This document shows, one piece after another, positions 44,014 through 53,207 of a stretch of 64,000 nucleotides of DNA. Both the position numbers and the translations under genes were made by a program. Origin of the DNA: Sporomusa acidovorans (lineage in GTDB: Bacteria; Bacillota; Negativicutes; Sporomusales; Sporomusaceae); the NCBI RefSeq assembly GCF_900101845.1, contig NZ_FNAM01000001.1, positions 357,003 through 421,002 of the forward strand, written 5' to 3'. Every line of letters starts with the position of its first letter. Position 1 is the stretch's first letter. The notes under the pieces were generated by a model, which was not told the origin of the DNA, did not search any database, and saw only the letters and a program-made list of their open reading frames with translations.

Positions 44014-44074
44014 ACCACATCACTAAATTTGCTATTTTTGTCTAAAAAACCTGTCCTTTTACAGGATAATCATT

Positions 44075-45670
44075 TCAATCCTGCAATCCCAAATCTTTCA
44101 TTCGCCGCCAAAGTGTCGTTATACTGACTCCCAGGCGTTTGGCGGCTTGGGTACGATTGCCGTTTTCCTCCTGCAGAACACCTGTAATAATTTGCTTTTC
44201 GGCATTTCTCAACGCTATCCGCAAATTCACATCCGCCCTTTTAGCGGTAGTGGGATTAGTAAAATATTGAGTAGAATGAAATTGCGAGGGAAGCAGGCTG
44301 ACAGTTAACGCTTTATCACCGACTCTTGCCATATTCAGCGCGCTTTCAATACAATTTTGCAATTCCCTGACATTTCCGGGCCATCTATAACAACAAAATA
44401 TATCAGCTACCTCCGGAGAAATTTTAGCAATATATTTCCCCAAAACTTGATTGTACTTTTTCATAAAATACTTAGCCAATAAAATAACGTCTTTAGCCCG
44501 GTCCCGCAACGGCGGGATTCTTAACTCGACAACATTGATACGGTAAAACAAATCCTCGCGAAAGGTTTTTTCCTCAATAAGGCGGCGCAAATTTTTATTT
44601 GTTGCACAAATAATACGAACATCAATAGGAATTGATTTCGTGCTGCCAATACGCGTAACCTCGCGTTCCTGAATAACACGCAGCAGTTTTACCTGCAGAT
44701 CGAGATTCATTTCACTGATTTCGTCCAGGAAAACCGTTCCATGATTTGCACCCTCAAAAATCCCCGGACTGCCACCTTTTTTAGCACCGGTAAACGAACC
44801 CTCAACATAGCCAAATAAATTTCCCTCAATTAACGAGGCGGGCAGAGCACTACAGTTAATGGCCACAAATGGCTGATCGCGGCGATCGCTGACGTTGTGA
44901 ATGGCTTGAGCGAACAATTCCTTACCCGTGCCGGTTTCACCATGAATAAGTACGGAGGAGATATTCTGAGCAATGTACCTTGCCATGTTTTTACAGCGTC
45001 TGATACTGTCACTTTCGCCGATGATATCATCGAAAGTGTAACGGGCATATTGATATTTTTTCATTTCGTCAACAAGCTTGTGCTTTTGTGAAACGAATAC
45101 CTCATTATTAAAACCCAATCCATATGCTTTCGTAATAGGAATACGTACCGCCATCGCTCCCGGCACAGATATGGATGCGCCAATTATGGGGGTTTGCGTT
45201 GCCATAGCTTCATAAGCACTTTCACTGACTTTTCCATTAAACTTATTCTTATGTACGCCATTATGATCTACACTGTCTAATCTGCGCCCAAGCTTATCAA
45301 ACAAGACGGCTTCGCCGCCTGCGACCCGGGCAATTAACGGCAGGGCATTGGATAAGGATTCCAGTAATTTCTTATCCCTTTCCACACGTTCAATATTACT
45401 GCAGGCAATAACATATTCGCCAATAGCTACTGCCCATGCTTCAGCCTCCTTAATAAACTGTGACTCACCACAAACAGGCAGCTCCATTTGCGCGGCTTTA
45501 AGGGCAAGATCATAAACTTGCCCAATACAATTTGCTTCTTCCTTCCCAGTCGAATCCACAGTTTTTAATCTATGGCCATTCGCATCGGTTATCGTCGCGA
45601 ATCCTCCGGAAATGCGGGCAATGACAGGCAACATGGCAAATAAATGTTGTAATAAATCCTGGCTTTTCAT
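44075..45670 (-). CDS. Sigma-54-dependent activator with duplicated sensory domain
   Basis: The 531-residue regulator has two tandem copies of a sensory module: LPVIARISGG at 14-23 and LPLIARVAGG at 110-119 mark equivalent points. An AAA+ domain follows, with Walker A GETGTGKE (244-251), the sigma-54 contact loop GSFTGA (291-296) and Walker B GTVFLDEI (311-318). A C-terminal Fis-type helix-turn-helix (about 503-531) ends the protein. It hydrolyses ATP to open sigma-54 promoters. Both sigma-54 promoters in the window belong to nicotinate-related units next to it, so it is very probably their activator, with the module sensing a pyridine or pathway acid. Confidence 0.88.
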   Translation of the reverse strand: MKSQDLLQHLFAMLPVIARISGGFATITDANGHRLKTVDSTGKEEANCIGQVYDLALKAAQMELPVCGESQFIKEAEAWAVAIGEYVIACSNIERVERDKKLLESLSNALPLIARVAGGEAVLFDKLGRRLDSVDHNGVHKNKFNGKVSESAYEAMATQTPIIGASISVPGAMAVRIPITKAYGLGFNNEVFVSQKHKLVDEMKKYQYARYTFDDIIGESDSIRRCKNMARYIAQNISSVLIHGETGTGKELFAQAIHNVSDRRDQPFVAINCSALPASLIEGNLFGYVEGSFTGAKKGGSPGIFEGANHGTVFLDEISEMNLDLQVKLLRVIQEREVTRIGSTKSIPIDVRIICATNKNLRRLIEEKTFREDLFYRINVVELRIPPLRDRAKDVILLAKYFMKKYNQVLGKYIAKISPEVADIFCCYRWPGNVRELQNCIESALNMARVGDKALTVSLLPSQFHSTQYFTNPTTAKRADVNLRIALRNAEKQIITGVLQEENGNRTQAAKRLGVSITTLWRRMKDLGLQD

Positions 45671-45902
45671 TCAGCGTTTCCTCCCCATCGATTATGGCAA
45701 AAAACTCTTTATGCTTCTAAACGTAAAGTATCTATCTGCATATTAATTTACTTAATATTTTAACATAATTTAAAATTTTCCATATCTTTGGTGTAAAATC
45801 CTGCCACATAACAATTTATATCAGAATAAAAGATAATCCTTCATGTAACAAAACTTCTTTCATTTCTGTTATAAAAAAGCGTAAAACGTTTTATAACGTT
45901 TG

Positions 45903-47069
45903 TTATTTAAAAATGATCTTGCACAAAACAGCGTGATTAAAAAATTGGCTGGGGCTAAGACCGGTTAGTTCTTTTAATTTAGCAAGCCTAAAGACAAGCG
46001 TATTGCGATGAATATATAGGTCTTTGGCCGCAAGCGAAACATTCAGATTATTTCTTAACAGTATCCGAATGGTATTTGCCATGTCATATTTAGCCGTAAG
46101 CTTGCTTTTTATAATTTTTCTGACATAATTAAGGGCCAAACATTTTTCGATTGCTCCGGGCACTTCCAGCAGATAAGACGACATTACGTCATAATCATAG
46201 ATAGAGGCAACCGGCGTATCGGCATCAGCATGTTGGTGTGTAAAAACAGCTTCTTGGTAAGAGTAATATAATTCAGCGGGAGTTGTTGTCAAGCTGCCGA
46301 TTCCGGTTTTTATACAATTATATTGCTGTTCTTTATTTAATACAGAATAAAGTTTATGGCCCCATAGATAAAAATCGCTAGCAATAGCATCATTCGGAAA
46401 CTGTTTCAGAATAATAAGCTCCTTCTCCCTGAAAACATAGACATCATTTTTATCAACAAGCTCCGCAGCTTCCAACCGCCCGATTAGATCTTCCTCAAGA
46501 CGGGGGATAATAAGCTCATGTGCTCCATAATGGTTAAGAGTTTTTTCTAAGACGGAATCAAGCCTCACAACTGCTACAAAACGGGGGGAATGCAGATTAA
46601 AACGCAGTAGATTGGCGATCTGCGTTATTTGATCATAGTTTTCTCGATATCTTGCTTCAAGGAGCAGGTGAACCATTCGTTCCTTCAATTGTAAATTTAA
46701 CCGGAATTTTTCCAGCAAGCTTTCACGCTCTAACAAAAGCTCGGTTATCATTTTAACCAATTGGGCTGTATTTTTCACTGCATCAGGTTCGCCGGAAATA
46801 CCGACAACACCAACAATTTGATCATCTAGTAAGATAGGCCAATTTAACCCTGGCTGCGCTCCAGGAAATTGCTCTATCTGATTTGAATGTATTTCCACCA
46901 AATCACCACTAAGGATCGCATTAATGGCGCCCTGATGGTAACTGTTAATTCTTGCCGGCTGACCTGATCCAATAATAATTCCGTCGCTGTTCATAATATT
47001 CACGTTGCAATGTACAATCGGTATAATGTTGTCCACGATTTTTTGCGCTAATTCTCTTGTGATGATCAC
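45903..47069 (-). CDS. CdaR/PucR-type sugar diacid regulator
   Basis: This protein of about 388 residues has the N-terminal sugar-diacid-recognition domain (starting MIITRELAQKIVDNI, with IVGVVGISGEPD near residue 100) and a C-terminal PucR helix-turn-helix (YIHRNTLVFRLAKLKELTG). In E. coli CdaR activates glycerate, glucarate and galactarate genes. The start is GTG 47069 with GGAG seven bases upstream; the frame extends further to 47165 but without a binding site. It is divergent from glycerate kinase, which fits the CdaR regulon. Confidence 0.88.
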   Translation of the reverse strand: MIITRELAQKIVDNIIPIVHCNVNIMNSDGIIIGSGQPARINSYHQGAINAILSGDLVEIHSNQIEQFPGAQPGLNWPILLDDQIVGVVGISGEPDAVKNTAQLVKMITELLLERESLLEKFRLNLQLKERMVHLLLEARYRENYDQITQIANLLRFNLHSPRFVAVVRLDSVLEKTLNHYGAHELIIPRLEEDLIGRLEAAELVDKNDVYVFREKELIILKQFPNDAIASDFYLWGHKLYSVLNKEQQYNCIKTGIGSLTTTPAELYYSYQEAVFTHQHADADTPVASIYDYDVMSSYLLEVPGAIEKCLALNYVRKIIKSKLTAKYDMANTIRILLRNNLNVSLAAKDLYIHRNTLVFRLAKLKELTGLSPSQFFNHAVLCKIIFK

Positions 47070-47145
47070 ATTATCACTCCTGTCAATTAACCTGTCTATA
47101 TTGCACATTATCATTCCATAACCATTGTCACTATTTCCAAACGCG

Positions 47146-47183
47146 TTGTACATATTGTACAACATACCTGACTAAATGTACAA
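47146..47183. promoter_or_regulatory. Candidate CdaR operator
   Basis: The palindrome TTGTACATATTGTACAA (47146-47162) and a further half site TGTACAA (47177-47183) lie in the divergent region between the CdaR-type gene and glycerate kinase. A shared operator for both is the simplest reading. Confidence 0.5.
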
Positions 47184-47302
47184 CATCATTAGTAATTGCA
47201 GATAATTGAAAATTCTCTACCATTTCTATAAACTAAGAATAAGAAGAATGGTAAAGTATTAAAGATTTTTAAGCTCAATATATCTAAACGGAAGTGAAAA
47301 TA

Positions 47303-48469
47303 ATGCATATTGTTATAGCACCGGACTCCTATAAAGGGAGCCTATCTGCGATAGGCGTAGCTAACGCCATGGAACGTGGAGTTATTTCGGTTTTTCCTAG
47401 TGCGCAAATACATAAGCTGCCTATTGCCGATGGCGGCGAAGGAACGGTTGAAGCGCTAGTGACCGCCACTAAGGGAAAAGTAATCCACCAAGTAGTTCAG
47501 GGTCCTCTGGGTAATCCCATTACAGCATCCTGGGGAATTCTTGGCGACGGAAAAACGGCAGTCATTGAAATGGCAACTGCGTCGGGGCTTACACTTGTCC
47601 CCAAAGAAAAGCGCGATCCGCGAGTAACTACAACCTATGGAACTGGTGAATTATTCAGGGCCGCTCTTGATCAGGGTATTCGTAAATTTATCGTCGGCAT
47701 TGGCGGCAGTGCTACTAATGACGGCGGAACCGGGATGGCTCGGGCGCTGGGAGTAAAATTTCTTGATAAGTTTGGCAAAGAACTTTCTCCCGGAGGAGCT
47801 GCCTTAATTAATTTAGCACAAATTGACCTTTCCGGAATCGACCTTCGTATAGCGGAAGCAATTATACTTGTTGCTTGTGATGTAGACAATCCGCTTTGCG
47901 GGCCGAAAGGCGCATCAGCTGTATATGGACCGCAAAAAGGAGCGACACCTGAAATGGTCGCTCAGTTGGATTATGCACTGAAACATTTTGCCGCAATAGC
48001 AACAAAGGCAACCGGTAAAAATGTGTCCAATATGCCGGGAGCAGGTGCCGCCGGCGGCCTGGGTGCCGGCTTGTTGTTCTTTACGAATGCTCAATTAAGG
48101 CCAGGAGTTGATATTATTCTTGCCGCAGCCAACTTTGCAGATATTGTAAAAAATGCAACCTTTGTCCTTACCGGCGAAGGAGCAACCGATTTTCAGACTG
48201 CTTTTGGCAAAGCTCCTGTTGGAGTAGCAAAAATAGCAAAAAAATTTAATATTCCAACGATTTGCCTCTCAGGGGGGTTGGGTAAAGGCAGCGATGATGT
48301 CTTACAGCAGGGGATTGACGCGTTAATGAGTATTGCTCCCCGACCGATGCCACTTGACGAATGTATCCATTCTGCCGATGTCCTTATTGAACAAGCTACC
48401 GCCCGTGTTTGCCGCCTAGTAAACATCGGATTTCAACTGAACATTGCAAAACAAAAGCAAAATAACTAA
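47303..48469 (+). CDS. Glycerate 2-kinase (GarK/GlxK family)
   Basis: The enzyme phosphorylates D-glycerate to 2-phosphoglycerate, entering glycolysis. The 388-residue protein shows the family start IAPDSYKGSLSA, the PIADGGEGTVEAL block, GIGGSATNDGGTGMARALG and the GAGAAGGLGAGL segment. The ATG at 47303 is preferred over GTG 47294, as GGAAGTGA lies six bases before it. It pairs functionally with the tartronate semialdehyde reductase encoded downstream on the other strand. Confidence 0.93.
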   Translation: MHIVIAPDSYKGSLSAIGVANAMERGVISVFPSAQIHKLPIADGGEGTVEALVTATKGKVIHQVVQGPLGNPITASWGILGDGKTAVIEMATASGLTLVPKEKRDPRVTTTYGTGELFRAALDQGIRKFIVGIGGSATNDGGTGMARALGVKFLDKFGKELSPGGAALINLAQIDLSGIDLRIAEAIILVACDVDNPLCGPKGASAVYGPQKGATPEMVAQLDYALKHFAAIATKATGKNVSNMPGAGAAGGLGAGLLFFTNAQLRPGVDIILAAANFADIVKNATFVLTGEGATDFQTAFGKAPVGVAKIAKKFNIPTICLSGGLGKGSDDVLQQGIDALMSIAPRPMPLDECIHSADVLIEQATARVCRLVNIGFQLNIAKQKQNN

Positions 48470-48518
48470 TTGAGAAGTTATCCAACTGCGGTTAATCAGT
48501 TTAGATCTTGATCTTACA

Positions 48519-48549
48519 TAAGTCCTCGCATAGCGAGGGCTTATTTTTT
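48519..48549 (+). terminator. Terminator of glycerate kinase
   Basis: An 11-pair stem with one G-U (TAAGTCCTCGC/GCGAGGGCTTA) and a three-base loop is followed by TTTTTT. Confidence 0.85.
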
Positions 48550-48622
48550 CATGCACCATTTCTTTTTACAAAGAATTTCTCTTCTCTGCGCAAATTGCAT
48601 TACCCAACTGGGAACACATAAG

Positions 48623-48650
48623 AAAAAAACATCCAGTAAACACCAGATGT
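48623..48650 (-). terminator. Terminator of the tartronate semialdehyde reductase gene
   Basis: On the minus strand an eight-pair stem with two wobble pairs is followed by seven Ts. It lies about 50 bases after the stop codon. Confidence 0.55.
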
Positions 48651-48697
48651 TGAAAATACAAAAAATTTGGCGGTTGCACCATGATTGGGAAACACAT

Positions 48698-49597
48698 TTA
48701 TTTTTTAATTTCGATTCCGGCCAGTTCTTCATAATGTTTAATTATACTGCAAATATCTTGCTCTCCATATCCCTTGGCAACTGCCGTATGAATCATTTCC
48801 CGAACAACGGCCATTACCGGCATGGGTAAGCTTAATTCTTTAGACAAGTCGTAAATTAAACCAAGATCTTTATATAACATGACCGTTCCAAAAGCTGGTG
48901 TAAAATCACGGTTAATAATTTTAGGGACTCTGGATTCGGTTACGGCACTGCGCGCGCCCCCGCCATTAACCACCTGAACAAATACTTCCGGATCAACGCC
49001 GCTCTTACAGGCCATGGTAAGTGCTTCAGCTAACGAAAGCAGATTAGTTGCTACCAATGCGTTATTAGCCAGCTTCATATAGGAACCTGTTCCGCTTTCT
49101 CCCATGTAAAAGGCCTGTTGCCCCATCGTATTAAATAGTGGCAAGCATTGCTCAAAAGCCTTCTTATCGCCTCCGACCATAAATGTTAATTTTGCTTCTT
49201 GCGCCTGAATACCGCTGCCAGTTACCGGACTATCCAGCATAGTGATGCCTTTGCCTGCAACCTGCTTGGCTAACCGGATACTGGTATGCGGTGAGATGGT
49301 ACTGCTATTCATGATAATTAAGCCAGGCTGAGCCCCTTCTATAATTCCATTTGTTCCTGTTAGGGCAGTCTCAACCTCTGCGTCTGCTTTCAACATAATA
49401 AGAATTGCTTCGCAGTGCTTCGCCACTTCCGCCGGATTATTACACAAGCGTGCTCCGCTTTTTACCAGCGACTCGGCTTTACTTGCCGTTCGGTTGTAGA
49501 CATATAGCTCATAGCCAGCATTTAGTAAATGTCTTGCCATCGGCTTCCCCATAATACCCAAACCAATAACTCCAATCTTTTTCATACCGCTCTCCAC
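48698..49597 (-). CDS. 2-hydroxy-3-oxopropionate (tartronate semialdehyde) reductase
   Basis: The 299-residue protein is a beta-hydroxyacid dehydrogenase close to GarR/GlxR, with GLGIMGKPMARHLLNAG, the DSPVTGSGIQAQE substrate block and catalytic Lys in GSYMKLANNAL. It reduces tartronate semialdehyde to glycerate, feeding the kinase encoded nearby. The GSGIQ substitution of the usual SGG in the substrate loop is unusual and may signal a different acid. It is divergent from the RpiR-type regulator, with two palindromes in between. Confidence 0.85.
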   Translation of the reverse strand: MESGMKKIGVIGLGIMGKPMARHLLNAGYELYVYNRTASKAESLVKSGARLCNNPAEVAKHCEAILIMLKADAEVETALTGTNGIIEGAQPGLIIMNSSTISPHTSIRLAKQVAGKGITMLDSPVTGSGIQAQEAKLTFMVGGDKKAFEQCLPLFNTMGQQAFYMGESGTGSYMKLANNALVATNLLSLAEALTMACKSGVDPEVFVQVVNGGGARSAVTESRVPKIINRDFTPAFGTVMLYKDLGLIYDLSKELSLPMPVMAVVREMIHTAVAKGYGEQDICSIIKHYEELAGIEIKK

Positions 49598-49651
49598 CTT
49601 TTTCTTATATTGTTATCAAAGTACTTCAAAACAGTTACTTAAAAGCACCAA

Positions 49652-49697
49652 TCGTAAATTGTTTACGAAGCAATAATTAATATAGTAAATTATTTAC
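49652..49697. promoter_or_regulatory. Two candidate RpiR operators
   Basis: TCGTAAATTGTTTACGA (49652-49668) is a perfect inverted repeat, and GTAAATTATTTAC (49685-49697) repeats its core 31 bases away (centre to centre). They lie between the divergent reductase and RpiR-type genes, and so probably bind that regulator. Confidence 0.6.
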
Positions 49698-49819
49698 GAT
49701 TTTATAATAAATAATTTATTCAGCTTTGTCAACATTATCTTCTTAGATAGCGACTAAAATTTTTGCCAGCAATGGATAGACAATGGTATGATGGAATAAA
49801 AAACTTCCAGGAGGATACC

Positions 49820-50689
49820 ATGCCGGAGAACAACCTGTTTTCAATTATCAGAACACGTTACCATACCTTGTCACCCGCCCAAAAAATAATTGGAGATTAT
49901 ATTTTAAAAAATAGTAATTCCGTTGTGTTACTATCTATTAGCGATTTAGCATCTGAATGTAAAACAAGCGAAACGACCGTAATCCGCTTTTTACAAAAAA
50001 TCGGCTATTCATCCTACCAGGTTTTTAGAGTAAAACTGGCCCAAGAACTTTCACCTAATCAGCCACAAGCCATCTACGAAAATATAACTGGCAGCGAAGA
50101 AATAACCAGCAGTGATGATATTGCTCAAATAAGGCACAAAATACTGTCCTCGGTTTCAGCATCATTGCAGGACTTGAGGAGGCTTATTGACGATACTGCC
50201 ATTTCTTCAGCCGTCCACTTATTGCATAAAGCAAAAAAAATTCTGTTTTTTGGCAGCGGCGGATCTGCCGTAATAGCCCATGACGCTTTTCATAAATTTC
50301 TGCGGCTGGGCCTTAATGTTGTTAATGATTTTAGTTCTCATCTTATGTTTCTTAACTGCACGCATACAACAGAGCATGACGTAATTTTTCTGGTATCCCA
50401 TTCAGGAGAAAGTATTGATACAATTGAATGTGCCAAACTGGCCAAGGCCAACCAGGCCCGTATTATTGCGATCACTAGTTACCAAAACTCAACATTGGCC
50501 AAAATTGCCGACGTATGTTTATTGAGTTCCACCAGTGAAAAAAAATATCACACCGATGCCATGGTCTCGCGAATTATTCAGTTGGTAATTGTCGATATGC
50601 TGTATGTGCCACTTGTTTTAAAGCTAGGAGAAACAGGCATTGAGAAGATTAATAAATCCCGGCTTGCCGTTGCCAGAACAAAAACGTAA
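49820..50689 (+). CDS. MurR/RpiR family transcriptional regulator
   Basis: The 289-residue regulator has an N-terminal RpiR helix-turn-helix (SISDLASECKTSETTVIRFLQKIGY) and a C-terminal SIS sugar-phosphate-binding domain (ILFFGSGGSAVIAHDA, then VSHSGESIDTIE). It probably senses a phosphorylated intermediate and controls the divergent reductase gene. The start is ATG 49820 with AGGAGG five bases upstream; the in-frame ATG at 49763 lacks a site. Confidence 0.9.
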   Translation: MPENNLFSIIRTRYHTLSPAQKIIGDYILKNSNSVVLLSISDLASECKTSETTVIRFLQKIGYSSYQVFRVKLAQELSPNQPQAIYENITGSEEITSSDDIAQIRHKILSSVSASLQDLRRLIDDTAISSAVHLLHKAKKILFFGSGGSAVIAHDAFHKFLRLGLNVVNDFSSHLMFLNCTHTTEHDVIFLVSHSGESIDTIECAKLAKANQARIIAITSYQNSTLAKIADVCLLSSTSEKKYHTDAMVSRIIQLVIVDMLYVPLVLKLGETGIEKINKSRLAVARTKT

Positions 50690-50703
50690 TTAAATCAAAA
50701 AAA

Positions 50704-50737
50704 GCCGCCAAGCAGCAAATAAAAGCTGCCTGGCGGC
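50704..50737 (-). terminator. Terminator after the 108-residue hypothetical gene
   Basis: A 13-pair stem with one mismatch (GCCGCC..GCAGC/GCTGC..GGCGGC) is followed on the minus strand by seven Ts. It also ends near the RpiR-type gene on the other strand. Confidence 0.8.
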
Positions 50738-50748
50738 CAGTTGTACAT

Positions 50749-51075
50749 TCAATGTCGCACATCAAACAAAATCTTATAAATAGAACCATGTTTTTCGTCT
50801 TCATATAACCAAACCAATGGTGTCGTACGTTTTAACAAATATCCCCAATCTATTGTTGCTGCAACTACCCGATCAAAAGTGCGACAGGAAGAATCGTTGA
50901 AACGAAGTGCTACTTGCAGTGTACGATTAGCTTGATTTTTATTTAGCTCAAACTGCTCTAAAATTCTTGTATCATCATTCTCCTGCAGATTGCCAAAAAT
51001 TTTTACCTGTCGACCAAGAGTGTTTTTTAAAATTTCCTGGAGGCTGGAGTATACACCGTCAAACCGATCGTTCAT
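50749..51075 (-). CDS. Conserved-looking hypothetical protein
   Basis: A 108-residue soluble protein starts at ATG 51075 (MNDRFDGVYSSLQEIL), with AGGTGTAGGA immediately upstream, and ends in a strong terminator. It has mixed alpha/beta composition (VKIFGNLQENDD, LVWLYEDEKHGSIYKILFDVR) and no motif that I recognise. It is a single-gene unit between the RpiR-type regulator and the peroxiredoxin. Confidence 0.6.
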   Translation of the reverse strand: MNDRFDGVYSSLQEILKNTLGRQVKIFGNLQENDDTRILEQFELNKNQANRTLQVALRFNDSSCRTFDRVVAATIDWGYLLKRTTPLVWLYEDEKHGSIYKILFDVRH

Positions 51076-51379
51076 TCCTACACCTACTTTCAAAAATTAT
51101 CCTAATCATAGGAGCAACAGATATACCATTGGACAGTTAACGGATTGTTTTGCCAACCAAATTACATATCTAAAATAACTATATAGAATTTTACAAAAAT
51201 ATACAACCTAAAATTGCTAAATGTTGTAAATATAAAGCTGAAATGGTGAATATCCGACCTGATTGGTATGCAACAGCGAAATTCCGATCTATGCTTTAAT
51301 CTCAAAGTATATTTTCGGCACATAATTAGTCTGTTTTTACGGTAAACTACTAGCAAAACTATGGCAAAGGAAGCTATAT
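51076..51379. other. Intergenic, no gene seen
   Basis: About 300 AT-rich bases lie between the divergent hypothetical and peroxiredoxin genes. It should contain both promoters, but I see no consensus pair I would defend, no operator palindrome and no RNA gene. Confidence 0.5.
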
Positions 51380-51841
51380 ATGAAACTAATTAATGTTGGC
51401 GATGATGCACCAAATTTTACCTTGACCGACAATAACGACCAATATGTCACCCTGACAAATTTTCGCGGCAAAAAGGTTCTTCTTTCCTGGCACCCCTTAG
51501 CCTGGACACCTGTTTGTACCGATCAAATGCGCGCCTTGGAAGTTAACTATGAAAACTTTCAAAACCTTAATACAATACCTTTGGGTTTTAGTGTTGATCC
51601 CACACCATGCAAAAAGATATGGGCCCATGCCTTACAACTAAAAATGTTAAAAATTTTATCCGATTTCTGGCCGCATGGCAAAACAGCCAAGGAATACGGA
51701 ATATTCAGGGAACAAGGCGGGTATTCCGAACGGGCTAACATTATTATAGACGAACATGGCAAAGTAATGTGGTTAAAAGTTTATCCCTCCGCCCAGCTGC
51801 CTGATCTTAATGAGGTTTTTAACGTATTGTCAGGCAGCTAA
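51380..51841 (+). CDS. Peroxiredoxin (AhpC/TSA family)
   Basis: This 153-residue thiol peroxidase starts VGDDAPNFTLTDNN and carries the peroxidatic Cys in HPLAWTPVCTDQM (about residue 46), the Pro-x3-Thr-x2-Cys signature. A possible second Cys occurs near residue 76. It would reduce peroxides in the cytosol, useful to an anaerobe exposed to air. A GGAAG site precedes the start and a terminator follows. Confidence 0.9.
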   Translation: MKLINVGDDAPNFTLTDNNDQYVTLTNFRGKKVLLSWHPLAWTPVCTDQMRALEVNYENFQNLNTIPLGFSVDPTPCKKIWAHALQLKMLKILSDFWPHGKTAKEYGIFREQGGYSERANIIIDEHGKVMWLKVYPSAQLPDLNEVFNVLSGS

Positions 51842-51869
51842 ATTAAGCGAACAAGTTCATAAAGAGTAT

Positions 51870-51905
51870 GAGAGCTCCAGTTACGCCGCTGGAGTTCTCT
51901 TTTTT
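51870..51905. terminator. Terminator shared by peroxiredoxin and nrfA
   Basis: An 11-pair stem (GAGAGCTCCAG/CTGGAGTTCTC) is followed by a run of Ts on the plus strand. The convergent nrfA stop lies 19 bases beyond it. Confidence 0.8.
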
Positions 51906-51923
51906 GTGTCCTGAATTTCAGAC

Positions 51924-53207
51924 TTACAAAGTGTTGGTACCGGCCGCCTTATTGGCGGCGTCAATTGCCTGTTGGGCCAAGTCAATTGCTTGACCCAATG
52001 TATTCAGCTCTTGTACTGGATTATGAAACCCCATACTGTTTGCTGCTGCCACATAATCCCAGTACCACTGAGCATGGCGCAAAAGTTCGCGTGCATTGGT
52101 TATCTCTGTTTGATTAGCAGCGGTATTGGTACTGGCTTGTTGAATAGCACCATGCGCCCTTGCAATTTTCTGGCCAGCAGTATGCTGAAGCTGCCACACA
52201 TTGTCCTGGATGGCTTTGACTTGACTAAACAATAACTCTTGTCCTTGATTGTGACAGGGTGAGCAGGATTCTCCCATTGTTTTGAGCGGGCTTGTTACCC
52301 AATGCGAGGTATATTTCTGCCCATTTTTACGCATGTATGGCATATGACAGTCGGCACAGGAAACTCCGAATTGACCGTGAACACCGTTTTGCCACTCTTC
52401 GTAATCCGGATGCTGTGCTTTCAAAACAGGTACCTGAGAATCGGGATGAATAAAATCCTGTGCGAAACCGTTTGGTTTGGTTGAATAATATTCATACATT
52501 TGTTGGGGGGTTAGTCCTTTATCCCAAGGGAAGATAACCTTAGAAGTACCTGGTTCGAAATAATACTCAGAGTGACACTGCGCGCAAACATAGCTGCGCA
52601 TTTCTTCACGGTTGGCTTTACTTACATCAATACCGCGCTTTTGCATCGCTTCAATAAAGGCCGGATTGATAACCCGCAGCCCCATAGTTTCCGGATCATG
52701 GCAGTTAGCACAAGTAACAGGATGCTTTGTTTTATCCATTAACTCGTTAAGCGGTTTATTGGCATAGCTCCAACCCATTTCCTGGTATGCCTGCTCGATG
52801 TATGGTGTTTTACAGGTAATACACGCCGCTTTGGCAGCAGGGCCAATCCGTTTGGATTCACGCAAATCCTCGAGTGAATAAGGATGCCCTCTATCTTCGG
52901 TATAATCTTTGCTAAACGGGTTTCCCTTAAAATTTGTATAAAGTTCAGGTTGCATCTCGGCCTTTTGCACTTTGATACTGCCGCCATAGCCGGCCGGTGA
53001 TACTGCCATCTCTATATTTTTCTTATAACTGTTATACTCTAAGGGGTAATTTTTCCCCCAGGTTTCCGTGTCATATTCACCAGCAGGCAGTTTCACCAGT
53101 TTAACGGTTGACTGCGGTTTAAATATCCATACCCGACTAAGGACAACAGCGGCAAACAAAATGCTCAGTGACAAAAATGCGATCAATAATTTTTGGATCC
53201 TATTCAA
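51924..53207 (-). CDS. nrfA: Cytochrome c nitrite reductase, catalytic subunit
   Basis: NrfA reduces nitrite to ammonia with six electrons on the outer face of the membrane. The protein has an uncleaved-type N-terminal hydrophobic segment and five haem sites: the catalytic CITCK (lysine-ligated) and four CxxCH motifs (CANCH, CAQCH, CADCH, CSPCH). The start is most likely TTG 53207, since AAGGAGG lies nine bases upstream; the frame is open to 53240. It overlaps nrfH by eight bases, indicating coupled translation. Confidence 0.95.
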   Translation of the reverse strand: MNRIQKLLIAFLSLSILFAAVVLSRVWIFKPQSTVKLVKLPAGEYDTETWGKNYPLEYNSYKKNIEMAVSPAGYGGSIKVQKAEMQPELYTNFKGNPFSKDYTEDRGHPYSLEDLRESKRIGPAAKAACITCKTPYIEQAYQEMGWSYANKPLNELMDKTKHPVTCANCHDPETMGLRVINPAFIEAMQKRGIDVSKANREEMRSYVCAQCHSEYYFEPGTSKVIFPWDKGLTPQQMYEYYSTKPNGFAQDFIHPDSQVPVLKAQHPDYEEWQNGVHGQFGVSCADCHMPYMRKNGQKYTSHWVTSPLKTMGESCSPCHNQGQELLFSQVKAIQDNVWQLQHTAGQKIARAHGAIQQASTNTAANQTEITNARELLRHAQWYWDYVAAANSMGFHNPVQELNTLGQAIDLAQQAIDAANKAAGTNTL

